Below, one piece after another: positions 38,611 to 50,161 of a stretch of DNA of 64,000 nucleotides; positions within the stretch are counted from its first letter, which is position 1, and every line of letters starts with the position of its first letter. The position numbers and the translations under genes were made by a program. Source of the DNA: Branchiostoma floridae (lineage: Eukaryota; Chordata; Leptocardii; Amphioxiformes; Branchiostomatidae). Where the stretch lies: contig NC_049988.1 of NCBI RefSeq assembly GCF_000003815.2, forward strand, positions 16,860,088 through 16,924,087, read 5' to 3'. The notes under the pieces were generated by a model that was not told the DNA's origin, searched no databases, and saw nothing but the letters and a program-made list of their open reading frames with translations.

Positions 38611-41600
38611 ATGACTGAGCAAACAGAGCGTGCCCGTATCCCTTTCTCCGGCCCGAGCGGCGGCCAAACCAGCGGGCCGCCGCCACAACCCCCTCCTGGC
38701 TACCGGAATGTCTCAAGCGGGCGTGTTCGCCATGGAAAACCTGGCGCTTCTGACAAGTCGCTAGAAGAGCAAGAGACGTCTACCGACATTTACGAAGAAG
38801 CCGAGGCGGTGAAACGTGACGCAATGTTCACTGCAGGTAACCGGCGCTTTTGTTACTAGCTTCCCTTCTTCAGTATTTTCAGTATTGATATATGTGTGTT
38901 TATTTGTAAAATTCAAAATTAGTTAGATATCAGGTTTTCGTTGTTTGTTTGATTAGTTTACATTTCAGTGATTAGCCAGCCTTGCAGAGAAATAAGATTT
39001 CAGTTACCGGCTCCACAAAGATTTCTTGTTCTTTTTAAATCTGTAAACTGAAATAAGTAAAGAAATTTGTATCAGAACGTTTTCAAGACGATATGGTACC
39101 CAGGTATATGGCGACCGCGACCTCAAAAAATTGGGACAGCACAGGACAAAATCCCTGCGCATAACGCCCGCGTCATTTTCAAATCTTGAGGTGTCATCGA
39201 TATTCCATGATAATTAGCACGATTTTGTGCGGAATTCGGCCAGTTTGCGTCGGATTTTCACTACCATTATACGATGTTATGTTCAAAATAAAGATGGCGG
39301 CGGATGCAAGTGCGTGTGCTTCAGCTGCTATTTGCCATTAAACACAACGGAAACCATTTATACCATGCATCGGGCATGTTGTGAGTCGATACTCTTCTAA
39401 CCGACCACCTGACCTAATCGACCTCTTTTGCCCGGTCCCTCGGGTGGTCATCTTGGACAGGTTTGACTGTATTTTTCAATTTATTAACGACTTGTTGAAT
39501 CGATAGATGGACACATTTAGATATATTAAAGTAGGGTCATGTCGATTGATTATATGGATAGCATCCAGGCGCGCACCATTTTTGTCCATTTCAAACAATA
39601 CTCTGAACATTTCGACCATACCATAGATCGTACAAAGCAGCTGTTAGACAAGCAAATACATGTCTTAGATTTTTTTTTAATATTGGAAAACGAATACTAA
39701 TTTCGTAGAACTGAAAAGTTAATTTAATAGTCTAGGAGGAAAATATGAAAGAACAAAATGACGAATCTATTGTTTGGTACACCATACTCTCATTTAGTCA
39801 TTTTATTTGTTCATTCCGGACCATTTCGATTAATTAAGGCACCCTTTCTCCAAACATTTTTCCGGAAGCTCCCATCAGTTTTAGGTTTCCCAGGGAATGT
39901 TGCTATCATCCATTTAATCGAATTGATTGGAAGACCTAAACTTGAATGAATCAATATCTCTACAGACACGTATCCGGTTGGAACAAGCGGCCGCCGTGGT
40001 TTCGGTAGCTTCATCCGTTCCCACCACAGCTGCATCGCGGCCGGCATTGCCGTGCTGCTTAGTCTCGTTGCTGTTGGACTCGCCCCTCTGACGATTATCA
40101 ATAAGAAGGTAAGACTATCTTGTACCAGAAATTGGTATTCTGACACCGTTTCTGTTGCCATTGTACACCCAAGGGTATCAAAGCTCTCGAGTAGACTATT
40201 CTGACGTACATGCATGTTCGTTTATATAGGAAATATCCCAACTGTCCACCACTGTCGACGCCTTGAAGCGCTGTCTTGACGACATGCCCCTCGCTTCTAA
40301 TACCTTGAAGCACGACCAAGACCACATGCCCACCGCTGTTGGCGCCTTGAAACGCGACCAAAGCAACATGTCCACCACTGTTGACGCCTTGAAGCGCGAC
40401 CAAGGCAACATGTCCACCACTGCTGACGCCTTGAAACGCGACCAAGACGACATGCGTCAACTGTCCACCGCTGTTGGCGCCTTGAAGCGTGACCAAGACG
40501 ACATGCGCCAACTGCCCACCGCTGTTGACGCCTTGAAGCGTGACCAAGACGACATGCGCCAACTGTCCACCGCTGTTGACGCCTTGAAACGCAACCAAGA
40601 CGGCATATCCGCCACCGTTAACGCCTTGAAGCGCGACCAAGACGACATTCGCCAACTGTCCACCGCTGTTGACGCCATGAAGCGCGACCAAGACGACATG
40701 CGCCAACTGTCTACCGCTGTTGACGCATTGAAACGCAACCAAGACGGCATATCCGCCACCGTTAACGCCTTGAAGCGCGACCAAGACGACATTCGCCAAC
40801 TGTCCACCGCTGTTGACGTCTTGAAGCGTGACCTGGACAAGGAGCGAAATGGAAGGACCGCTTTGGAGCGGCGTTTTCACGAAATGAGTAAAATGTTACG
40901 TAAGTTGAGTTCCTGTTGCTATGTGTACTATTAGTGATTGTGCAAATACATTGGTATGGCCATTTAATTACAAAAACAGAGGTATTATGTACCATTCATT
41001 ATTATATCATTTCCGTCATCGATATTGTACTTACACATATCTTTACATGCATAACTTTTATGTAAATGACTTACATATTTGCAGAATTTATGCACGATAC
41101 TGTTCACCTTCAACTAATTTAAACATGTCACATGCAGTCCCCATCATTTAGCATTAAGGTGTTTTGTCGTTTTGGTATTAGTTATGCAATAAGTTCCTCT
41201 GTTGCATGTTTGGTATCTGTATATGTTCCAGCTGCAATGATTTACATATGTTACATTCATTATAGTTCAGTTATGGAAAACAATGGAATGCATCATACGA
41301 TTTCCTCTTCAATTATTAGAATTAAGTCCCCCTTTTCATAATACATAAATAATTGTTTGCATGCAGACAGACAAACAGACAAACACTGCTGAAAATATAA
41401 TATCCATGATAAACTCCATTGAGGCAATGATTTTTTTTTAAACATTTTATTCTTCATTCACAATGATACAGTCAACAATACAATCAAGAGTGCAAGTAAC
41501 CATGGTAACAAACAATAACAGAAATAGATTACGTCAAAATACATATACATATAACGAGCTACATATATTATAGTTCACAATATGTCCCCTGACTTCAGTA

Positions 41601-43637
41601 CTACACTAGTTCTGTCTGAAGAAAGAAGTGGCGAACAGAGTCCTGCAGAAGATAGGCATCAAGTTCATGGTAACCAAAATGTTACCTAGTATCTCTTTAC
41701 AGTGAACGTTGGCACTAAAGAACTTACTTCCACTCCCATCATAAAATGCAACGAGTAAGTGCTTCACAAAGGGAGAACAAAAGTACTAAAAGGCAAGCAT
41801 CGAAATACAAAAAAGCGGATACATCTGCAACACAACAGTACCTGTTCTATTGTCAGCTTATGGGCAAGACAGCAACTACTCAAGATTTTGTTTTTCTTAT
41901 TCCATACCACATATGTTCAGAAAACATGGATATTTCAATTCATGTGCAACATTAACCTTAAGTCTGTCAAAAATGTTTGAAATATGTTGTTGTATAACTC
42001 TGTATCAGTATCTATATGTCTCAACCACTGTTTGAAAATAGAGAACTTTGCAATAGAGATTACTTTGTTAACAGAACTTATGTTACTGGTTCCAAGAAAT
42101 ATAAGAGGTTTTGTTATTGTAACATGTAAACCTTTTTGATGTAACACATTTTCGACATTTTTCCAAAATATTCCCAGCTTTCTACAATTTACAAACATAT
42201 GGACATAAGTGTCTTTTTCATTACATAGTGTGCATACAGGGCTGTATATTCCACCCAGTTTGTTTTTAATTTGCCACTTATTTAGCTTTACTCCACAGGG
42301 TAAAATGTTGTGTAGGAGTTTGAAATTAAGTTCTTTTAATTTGTTCCCTTCAATGTTAACAATTAAGTTTTTCCAAATTAACTTCTTATCTAAAATTGTA
42401 ACATCAAGTAGTTCAATCCACTCATCAATACATTTACTTTCTATAGCATTCTGTGATTTTATCTGGTTATAAAGAGTCCTAGAGTTGAGTTTGTCTAGGG
42501 GAACAAAATCAGTCTTCAGAATTCCAAGCTGATTTGGTTGGAAATCAACATCCGTATGTTGATCCCCAACCTGGCTCAACAGTGTTTTCCAATGCCCTGG
42601 TATAGCACCCCATACATTATTATGTTCAGCTAGGAAATTCCTTGTGTCATGTAATTTCAAAATTAAATCTTGTGCGTTTATAAATTTCCCTTGTATGAAA
42701 ACATCTCGAATATGTATGAGGTTACAATCAATCCAGTGTTTATAATACAAAGTTCTATTACCCAGTTTTATATACTGACTTCCCCAGATAACCTCATTCA
42801 TGATCTCTTTTGCTGTTTCTGGTACCTTCTTTACCCCTCCACCTGCTTGATGCCAGGCCAATATTATCTCTTTATAAAAGGTTGGCATAACCGGTGTTTT
42901 GGGGCAGTCCCCCTTCCTACAAAAGTTCATATTGAAAATCAAATTATCTTTTCCACACTTACTGAAATAGTATTTTGGGATAAGTTTCCATTGCACATTA
43001 GGTCCTTGGTTGAGTCTCTTTACCCAAAGGGCTAAGAAGCCCTGGTGTTGGGCTCTCAAATCAACCATATTTATCCCTCCATCGCTGTGGTCACTGATCA
43101 TACATTTTCTACTTATCTTATCTTTCTTTCCATTCCATATAAAGGTCCAACATTCCTTTTCTACAGTCTTAAGTACCCATTCTGGGGTGTCTATGTTCAT
43201 CAAATTGTATGTAATCAGAGATAATGCTAACTGTTTCACTACGGTTACTTTTCCATAGAGTGTTAGTTTTCTATTTTTCCATATTTTTCCATTGAGGCAA
43301 TGATACATAACGACGTCTACGCGTGCGATGCGGTAATTATACTTCTTCTTTTTTTTTCTTCAAATTTCATGTACCAGACTTATGCCAGGAGGGAGATGGG
43401 TCATCCTACCGAGGAACAGTCTCTGTGACCAAAACCGGCAAGACGTGTCAGCGCTGGAGCATGCTGGCACCCCATCTACACGGTTTCCAGGCTATTATGT
43501 ATCCGTCTGCCGGACTGAAGAGGAACTACTGCCGCAACCCGGACGTCTCTACCGGCGGATCCGGGGTTTGGTGCTACACCACGGATCGCAAGACGAGATG
43601 GGAGCGGTGTGACATACCGGTGTGTGGTACGCTCTGA
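38611..43637 (+). CDS. Type II membrane protein with repetitive coiled coil and C-terminal kringle domain
   Basis: Four exons in phase: 38611-38836, 39966-40108, 40230-40899, 43378-43637 (TGA), 432 residues. Residues 1-97 are a cytoplasmic region with a proline-rich patch (GPPPQPPPGY). A single hydrophobic span lies at 98-120, preceded by basic residues (GRRGFGSFIRSHH), which predicts a type II orientation. Residues 124-346 are a coiled coil built from tandem 14- and 17-residue units (ALKRDQDDMRQLS type). The last 86 residues are a complete kringle: six cysteines, including KTCQRW, NYCRNP, WCYTT and ERCDIPVC. Kringles bind proteins or lysine residues and are extracellular (family knowledge), fitting the topology. 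No protease domain follows. It may be an adhesion or pattern-recognition receptor; function unknown. The last intron contains a LINE and intron 1 a MITE. Confidence 0.88.
39380..39471. mobile_element. One-armed TACAGTCAAACCTG-family remnant
   Basis: Ends GGACAGGTTTGACTGTA at 39455-39471, preceded by GGTGGTCATCTT. The left end is not identified; it may reach back to about 39100 (GTATATGGCGACCGCGACC). Confidence 0.5.
39541..39927. mobile_element. MITE with roughly 27-bp TIRs (TTGATTTGATT family), copy 2
   Basis: Full-length relative of 15672-16038, in the first intron of the kringle gene and ending about 40 bp before its second exon. Both copies share CATACTCT, ATCGTACAAAGCAGC and AATGAATCTATTGTT-like internal sequence. 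Confidence 0.72.
40272..40830 (+). repeat. Coding minisatellite, 42- and 51-bp units
   Basis: At least a dozen units of GCCTTGAAGCGCGACCAAGA alternate between 42 bp and 51 bp, with a larger duplicated block (about 40580-40680 repeats at 40730-40830). All unit lengths are multiples of three, so length changes keep the frame. It encodes the coiled coil of the kringle protein. Open frames on the opposite strand are shadows. Confidence 0.9.
41431..43287 (-). mobile_element. 5'-truncated L1/Tx1-type LINE with 16-bp target duplication
   Basis: A minus-strand frame of about 450 codons (43287 to 41935) encodes the C-terminal part of a non-LTR reverse transcriptase protein: WKNRKLTLYGKVTVVKQ and CWTFIWNGKKDKISR, then a CTLCNEKDTYVHMFVNC zinc-binding-like motif, as in L1/Tx1 proteins. 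The frame is intact. A poly-A tail (plus-strand T run, 41431-41439) and identical 16-bp flanks (41415-41430 and 43288-43303) show target-primed insertion. The polymerase core and endonuclease are missing. It lies in the last intron of the kringle gene, antisense to it. Confidence 0.93.
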
Positions 43638-44160
43638 GTCTGACGTACCAGTACGCATGTGGTACGACAGACTCAGACCATATAAAATGACGTTACCAGT
43701 ACGCATGTAGTACGGTCTGAGTCTGACGTACCAGTGTGTGGTACGGTCTGAGTCTGACGTACCAGTACGCATGTGGTACGCATTTGGTACGTCAGACTCA
43801 GACCATATCACATGCGTACCAGTACGCATGTGGTGCGGTCTGAGTCTGACGTACCAGTATATGGTACGGACTGAGTCTGACGTACCAGTATGTGGTACGG
43901 TCTGAATCTGACGTATACCAGTACGCATGTGGTACGGTCTGAGTCTGACGTACCAGTATGTGGTACGGACTGAGTCTGACGTACCAGTGTGTAGTACGGC
44001 CTGAGTCTGACGTACCGGTATTTCTGACGTACCAGTACGCATGTGGTACGGACTGAGTATGACGTACCAGTACGCATGTGGTACGGACTGAATCTGACGT
44101 ACCAGTAAGCATGCGGTACGGACTGAGTCTGACGTACCAGTATGTGGTGCGGTCCGAGTC
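43613..44160. repeat. Minisatellite arising at the kringle gene's stop codon
   Basis: About 13-15 irregular units combine GTACG(G/C)(T/A)CTGAGTCTGACG and TACCAGTACGCATGTGGTAC. The final codons and stop of the kringle gene (GTGTGTGGTACGCTCTGA) match the units, so the array appears to have grown from the gene end. Some segments are inverted (around 43660 and 43790). The array would form the start of the 3'UTR. Confidence 0.9.
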
Positions 44161-44264
44161 TTAAATGTTTCTAGCTTTTTTGTTATGCACCATGGATATA
44201 TTAGCGTGTGAGGCCACTATAAATACCTGATGTGTCTTATTGTGTGCGTATTTTCTTATTGCAT

Positions 44265-45235
44265 GCCAGTTTTATTGATTGTATGCTTGTTTTCGGGTTG
44301 AATAATTGTATTTTGTCCTTATGACTGTATACATTTTTTTCTGATTGTATACCAGTTTTTTTATTGTATACCAATTTTTCAATTGAATACCAGTTCAAGG
44401 ATTGTATGCTGGTTTTCTTATTGAATACTGATTTTCTTTATTCCATTTCAGTTTTCTGATTTGAATAAATTGTATACCATGGCCAGTTCTCTAACTGTAT
44501 TCTTAGCTTTCTGTCTGTATGATGATTGTTGAAATTGTATACCAATTTTCTGGTAAAATGCCATTTTTTGTTTGAATACTAAATTTAGCTTGTTTTTTGT
44601 TGTATAACACTTTTATAATAATTATTGTATTCTTTGTTTTGTGGCCGTATAACAGTTTTTATATAGTACGCTACTTTTCTGACCATATACCAGTTTTATG
44701 ATTGCATACTAGTTTTTGATTACTAGTATATACAATCATTCTGACTGTGTACCGGTTTTCTAACTAAATGCTAGTTTTCTGATTGTCCCCTCTTTTTCAC
44801 TGTTTAACAGTTTTCTATCTGAATAGGGTTTTCTAGATGTGTACCACTGTTTTCTGATTGTAGAACTGTTTTCTGATGAAGTATCAATTTTCTAATTGTA
44901 CACATTTTCTGATTTTATGCCAGGTTTCTATTTATATAGCAGTTTCCTGACTGTATACCATATTTTATTTATTGAATAACATTTTTATTTTGTACCGTTT
45001 TTATTGATTCCAACAAGATTTATGATTGTATACCAATTTTCTGATTGCATACACCAGTTTTCTGGTTGAATGAATATGCCGGCGTCAGTTTTCTGATTAT
45101 ATGTATCTTATTGAATTCCAGTTTGCTGAATGATTACCAGGTTTGTGCCTGAATACAAGTGTTGTGGTTTAACATCAGTTTTCTGACTGAATAAAATTTG
45201 CATTCTCGTTGTATAACAGATTTCTTTTCTTAAAT
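44265..45235. repeat. Degenerate AT-rich minisatellite
   Basis: Many variants of a 20-27-bp unit such as TTCTGATTGTATACCAGTTT. Non-coding. It follows the stop-codon minisatellite, with short unique sequence between. Confidence 0.75.
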
Positions 45236-45520
45236 TATTTGTTCATTATGCTTTTCCACAACATGAGCCTGGTTACCGAACCCCAGTCCAATCTCATGTA
45301 TCTATTGTGCAGGGGTCTGGCCGGATGGGATAGGAACTCTTCTCAATTTTGCCCCTTATAGTGGGCAAAAAACTCCACCAATAGAACAACACAGGATCAG
45401 CAGGAATTAATTACACCCCTGCCATGATTGGTTAAACACCCCCAACTGTACTTTTTTAATCCACTTAAGTACCTGATTCGCATATAAATCAAAACAAAAC
45501 ATCAACTCAACAGAAAAGAA

Positions 45521-46244
45521 ACTAGAGTTCCACGACCCCATATCTTCGCCAAATAATCCTACCCTTTACAACTGCTGTATTGAACGTACACGATCTAAAT
45601 TCAGAGAGAAGGCTTTTATCGCATTTTCTGACAATTTATGCAAATGAAGACATCATTTGCATAATTAATGTTCAACGATGTTCACCTATACATAGCTTCC
45701 AAATGCTACAAGTATGAAGTTCCCATCGTTTACCACAACGACATTACATTTAAAGCATTTCCTCATTAATCATGCAAATTAGGTCTTTATTTTGCATAAT
45801 ATATATCTCACAATATTCTTCTCTCTCAGTTACAAATGTCCCATGTTGCAATGGTCCTATAATGGACCCGAGCGTTTTTAGACAATTTCCTCATTAACTA
45901 TGCAAATTAGATACCAATTTGCATAAATAATATGTAATCATATGAAGCATGACTCAAGCTATCTACATGCCAAAAATCATGACAATCCGTTGACCCCTTC
46001 TTGAGTTATTCCCTTTCAAAGTCTGACACTAAACTTGCCCTGCAGTTCCAAAACAAGTTGCTAGGGGGCCGAAACCTATACCACTTACTCTCAGCATCAG
46101 GAGCTGTCTACCACTAAGAAATCCTAGCCTAAGCATGTCCAGAACTCGAGATATCAAACCAGGAAGTTACGCTGCAGTACAAGACCTTCCCACATACCGA
46201 ATATCAATACTATCCATCCAGGCGTTCTCAAATTATGCTGGTCT

Positions 46245-46300
<56 letters not shown>

Positions 46301-46332
46301 CTACCCAAAATATAACCTTCTTGGCGAAGGTA
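45521..46332. mobile_element. Inverted relative of the 12452-13773 repeat element
   Basis: Starts CTAGAGTTCCACGACC...TATCTTCGCCAAA and ends TTGGCGAAGGTA (46321-46332). Contains three inverted octamer pairs (ATGCAAAT/ATTTGCAT) and GTTGCTAGGGGGCC, as in the first copy. Where copy 1 has (TCTG)n, this one has (CA)n at 46248-46296. Confidence 0.72.
46248..46296. repeat. (CA)n microsatellite
   Basis: An uninterrupted CA run of about 49 bp inside the repeat element; it explains the HTHTH/VCVCV frames on both strands. Confidence 0.97.
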
Positions 46333-46482
46333 ATGATTAAATCAAATACAATTATAGTAATATAGTATAATATGAGATACAGTAGGTAATACACACCCTT
46401 CTCATGTCTGAGGACGAAGCTGTCAATCTCTATGGTCTTTACATCCGATCTCATTGCAGACGTGGACGAGTGCGCCAACCTA

Positions 46483-49400
46483 CTACAACCTACTACTAAA
46501 TAAAATGTTCTTGGCCTTCAGCTGGTGAAACACATCTTCTATGGCGTGTTCCACAGCACCCTGCTGGCTCTTTCTGTTCCCCGACTTGCCTGTCACCTTA
46601 CTGGCGATATCGTGGGCAGTGGCATTGTAGACCCATTTCCACCTGTAGAACCCACCATTATTGCAGTTGTAAGAGATGTTTCTTCCAGCTATGGTAACCT
46701 AGGGGTTTGGACAGACAGACAGACAGGAAAACATCAGATGACAAGACGCTATATACGTTGGTGATCAGAAGCAATAAGCTTGTTCCAGGTTTTAACTGCG
46801 CATGCACATTGTGGGTAATATTCAAACGCTGAAGGCCCGTGGGACTTAATCAATAATATAAGCACACCCGGATGTGGTAATAAGCATAGCATAGACAAGA
46901 GCTAATGTATTGTATCGCGGGAGTGAGAGCGTAGGGGTTCCAAAACTACGTAATAACTACAGTATTACCTGTCCACTGCTGCCGTAACTGGTACTTCTGA
47001 TGGTGTTGTATATCTCAGCTTCTGTAGCCAGCCTCTTCGCTTCTGCCTCTGCTGTTCGCCTTCTTTCCTCCTCTGCGGCTCTCGCTGCCTCCGCGCGCCT
47101 CTGAGCTTCAGCAGCTCTTTCAGCTGCCGCCCTGGCCTCTTCTTTCTGCCAATGGATAACCAGGTCATAGAGCAAGGTCACATACTAGGGGGCCAAAATC
47201 GTCCTTGACCTTCGTCCCCCTTAAGCCCCCTTCACACGAGAGCACGAATGAGCCGGAATGCCGTCCGAATGAATTTTTTTTCTATTCGTGGCAATTCCTC
47301 GCAATTCGTACTGTATTCTAAACATTCGTACTGCGTTCCAGATATTCGTCCCCGTTCTTTTGGCTGGCTCGAAAGTTTTTGACATGTCAAAAACTGTCGA
47401 GGTGCATTCGAAGTGTAGAAATATCGAATGGCATTCCAAATGGATTCTAATTGGATTCTAACTAGTCTAACTGCAGTCTGACCGCATTCTGTGGCATTCC
47501 AACATTATTCGAAACGTTTTTATCTCATTCGAAGGAGAACCGAAAAGGCAAGCCACTTCGAATCCTGCCCGAATGTGGCCAAAAGAATATCTCGAATGCA
47601 GTAAGAATTTCTAGAATACACTACGAATTCCCAGGAATAGAAAAGAATTTTCATTCTGACAGCATTCTGGCTCATTCTTTCTCGTATGAAGGGGATATCA
47701 AGTCCATTTGGAACCCCCGCTCGGAATGGCCCCGAATGTGGCACGAATTTTGCAAATACTTCATTCCGACTGGTTCGGCTTGATTCCTGCTAATTCGATT
47801 TCCATGTGAAGGCCCTTTAACACCAATTCACATACCAAGTACACTGTATCATTACAATCCATCAAGAGGCTGTTAAGTCATCCAGATCACAAATACCATA
47901 AACACAAACACACACACACACACGCGCGCGCAAGCGCGCACACACACACATATACGTGCACACACACACACACATACATACACACACACACGCACTAAAA
48001 TATGCCTACATTTTCATGGGGTGAATATGAATAGAAAAACTGTTATTTATTTACAGTGGGGCAAACATGAAACTGAATTATCATCTTCTATAAACTATGA
48101 CAAACAGAAAAACATCAGATGACAAGACGCTATATACGTTGGTGATCAGAAGCAATAAGCTTGTTCCAGGTTTGAATTGCGCATGCACATTGTGGGTAAT
48201 ATTCAAACGCTGAAGGCCCATGGGACTTAAGCACACCTGGATGTGGTAATACGCATAGCATAGACAAGACTTAATGTATTGTCTCGCAGAAGTGACAGCG
48301 TAGGGGTTCCAAAACTACGTAATAACTACAGTATTACCTGTCCACTGCTGCCGTAACTTCTGATGGTGCAGCTTTTGTAGCCAGCCTCTTCGCTTCTGAT
48401 GAGAATGCCAAGACAGCGACTGCGGCGAGGATGAGTGAGTGAGTGAGAGTGACTTCTGCCTCTGCTGTTCGCCTTCTTTCCTCCTCCGCCGCTCTCTCAG
48501 CCTCCGCGCGCCTCTGAGCTTCAGCGGCTCTTTCAGCTGCCGCCCTGGCCTCTTCTTTGTACCAATAGATAACCAGATCATAGAACAAAGTCACATCATG
48601 TGAGCCTTCGTCTTCCTAGCACCAATTCACATACCAAACACACATCATTAATCTTCATGCCAGAGCCTTTTCATACGCTATAACACATATAAGTCACAAG
48701 CCACACCTAATAATCGACATAGCCGCGTGATCGGCAAATTGTGCTGGAAAATGGGCTTCCCAAATAAGCGGATTTTACTGTACCTAGATATTTATCCTTA
48801 AGGTCGTCCGCAACAGTCTGTAAGTTTGCCTCAGACAGAGCACGCATCAGTGCTTCCATGGTGGCTCTCTCTCCACCTCGCTGATACCATTCCTCCAACA
48901 TGTCCATACAGCGGGACTTGTCATCCCTGTTTCTACCGTCAATGTTAGCGATGTCTGCCCCCACAAACCCAAGATGGAAGGCCAGGTCCTTCCAATCCGA
49001 GCTGACTTTTTCCTTGACGAAAAAGAAGTACTTGCGAACGTCTGCAAAGTGTTAAGAAACAAATTAATGATCATTATATGCATGTTATTCTTTCTTACAA
49101 AGATTAATGTCAAAGATTAATAATTCTATTATCAAGCACTTGTTGACTTCTGACATTTACTATAGAAACACATTTTTCCGCAACTGCTATGGCCTATTGT
49201 ACAGATATACACATTTTGTATAGATAGACGTTTTAATGTAGATGTATGTATGTGTGATCTTTTGTGTGTCTATGGGCTTTATACATGAAATAAAGAATAA
49301 ATAAGCATGGCCTCCTTCGGTCAATATTGACCATGGTAAAATCCTAATTGATATCAGCCCTACAGCGTCGGCTATGGCTAAACGGTCCTAGATATTGCGA

Positions 49401-50112
49401 ATGACAGTCTCTGTCAAATAGGGCACATCTGTAAGCTGACTTAGGTCTGCTCTTGATTATAAGTTACTATTATTAGTTACTATCAATGACTATTAGTTAT
49501 TACTATCGATCCACCGTTTCGTGGGGCGTAGTTCGGCCCAGTGGTTAGACAAACGCGCTCCGGATTTAGGGGTTACTAGTTCGATTCCTATCACTCCTTG
49601 CTAGAGATTGTGTCCCTGAGAGGGGCACTTAACTAGTCTCCAAGCAGACCTGTGCCTGCTGGATAAAAAAGAGAATAATTTGGCCAAAGAGGGACATATG
49701 ATTTGCCATGGGATCTTTTTGCAGTCTGCCGGACAGTTTACTCCTATGCCAATAACTCCTAGTACTAGGTTTTTATTCCTAACCAAAAGTCAGAATCCTA
49801 TCACTATTCAGCCAGGCCGGAGTCCGATAGAGACTACAACTTAACACGACTTTCCCCAGGCCATCCATGTGTAGAAATGGCCACCCTACTTTGGTTGGAG
49901 AGGTAAAAGACCTCCAATGAATGTGCCCTAGACATAGTGAAATTGGAAAAACACTTACTCTATCAAAGGATTCAAAAAGGCAAGGAGTGCACGTTTTTGC
50001 ATTGACTTTTTCGCCTGTGACACAAGGAGAGGGGTCAATATTTCGCTCAGGCACGCTCAGTCCTTCATAAGAAATAAATCTTACCTTCTAGATCTCGGCG
50101 GCGCTCTGCCAT
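46483..50112 (-). CDS. Gene A: Death domain - coiled coil - shared C-terminal module
   Basis: Exons 50112-50085, 49041-48784, 47141-46969 and 46698-46483 (TAG) join in phase to 224 residues. Residues 10-95 form a death-fold domain (DWKDLAFHLGF, then CMDMLEEWYQRGG and LMRALSEANLQTVADDL), characteristic of Death domains that pair in signalling complexes. Residues 96-135 are an Ala/Glu/Arg coiled coil (AAAERAAEAQRRAEAARAAE). Residues 137-224 are the module shared with genes B and C (AEI-x5-RSxSY, then SGNRKSQQGAVEHAIEDVF). No enzyme domain, so probably an adaptor. The third-exon acceptor is the least certain junction: AAAG|AA at 47142-47141 is the one that keeps frame. Introns contain a TTAA-flanked element and a copy of exon 3 (48102-48590). 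A kappaB-like site lies 40 bp upstream of the start. Confidence 0.82.
47221..47820. mobile_element. TTAA-flanked inverted-repeat element (piggyBac-type MITE?)
   Basis: Bounded exactly by TTAA (47221-47224 and 47817-47820) with imperfect TIRs (GCCCCCTTCACAC / GGGCCTTCACAT). The interior is packed with AATTCGTA, GAATG and CATTC motifs in both orientations. TTAA target duplication is the hallmark of piggyBac elements. No transposase. Confidence 0.7.
47905..47995. repeat. CA/CG alternating microsatellite
   Basis: (CA)n interrupted by CGCGCGCG and CAAGCGCGCA; alternating purine-pyrimidine. Confidence 0.9.
48102..48590 (-). pseudogene. Segmental duplicate of gene A exon 3 and flanking intron
   Basis: Matches 46725-47175 over the exon and about 240 bp of intron (ACATCAGATGACAAGACGCT through the donor CAG|GTAATACTG). 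The coiled-coil codons are retained, but a (GTGA)n-bearing insertion of about 60 bp adds a hydrophobic stretch (LILAAVAVLAF), and a deletion removes AEIYNTIRSTS. The end is therefore out of phase with the next exon. Probably a decayed copy; splicing into the mRNA would break the frame. Confidence 0.75.
49525..49633 (+). mobile_element. tRNA-derived SINE, interrupted
   Basis: A-box-like CAGTGGTTAGACAA and B-box GTTCGATTCC are spaced as in a tRNA, followed by GTCCCTGAGAGGGGCACTT. Cut at 49634 by a CTCCAAGCAGA-family MITE. Confidence 0.65.
49634..49836. mobile_element. MITE, TAGTCTCCAAGCAGA family
   Basis: TAGTCTCCAAGCAGAC at the left and GATAGAGACTA at the right. Shares GAGAATAATTTGGCCAAA and TTTTTGCAGTCT with 59507-59736. 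It lies in gene A's first intron. Confidence 0.75.
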
Positions 50113-50151
50113 CTTCAGAATTTCTTCGTGCCAACACCCACCAATACTGGT

Positions 50152-50161
50152 GGAAATTCCC
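50152..50161. promoter_or_regulatory. kappaB site upstream of gene A
   Basis: GGAAATTCCC, a palindromic match to the Rel/NF-kappaB consensus, 40 bp upstream of the start codon. The surrounding ATACTGGTGGAAATTCCCA is identical to the sequence upstream of gene B. Confidence 0.65.

Noticed and set aside
40098-40880. A 260-codon minus-strand frame over the coiled-coil exon
   Set aside because: A shadow of the 42/51-bp coding minisatellite; the plus strand has the splice sites, membrane span and kringle continuation.
43613-44160. CRISPR-like appearance of evenly repeated blocks
   Set aside because: Units are contiguous, irregular and inverted in places, with no unique spacers, and the contig is clearly eukaryotic.
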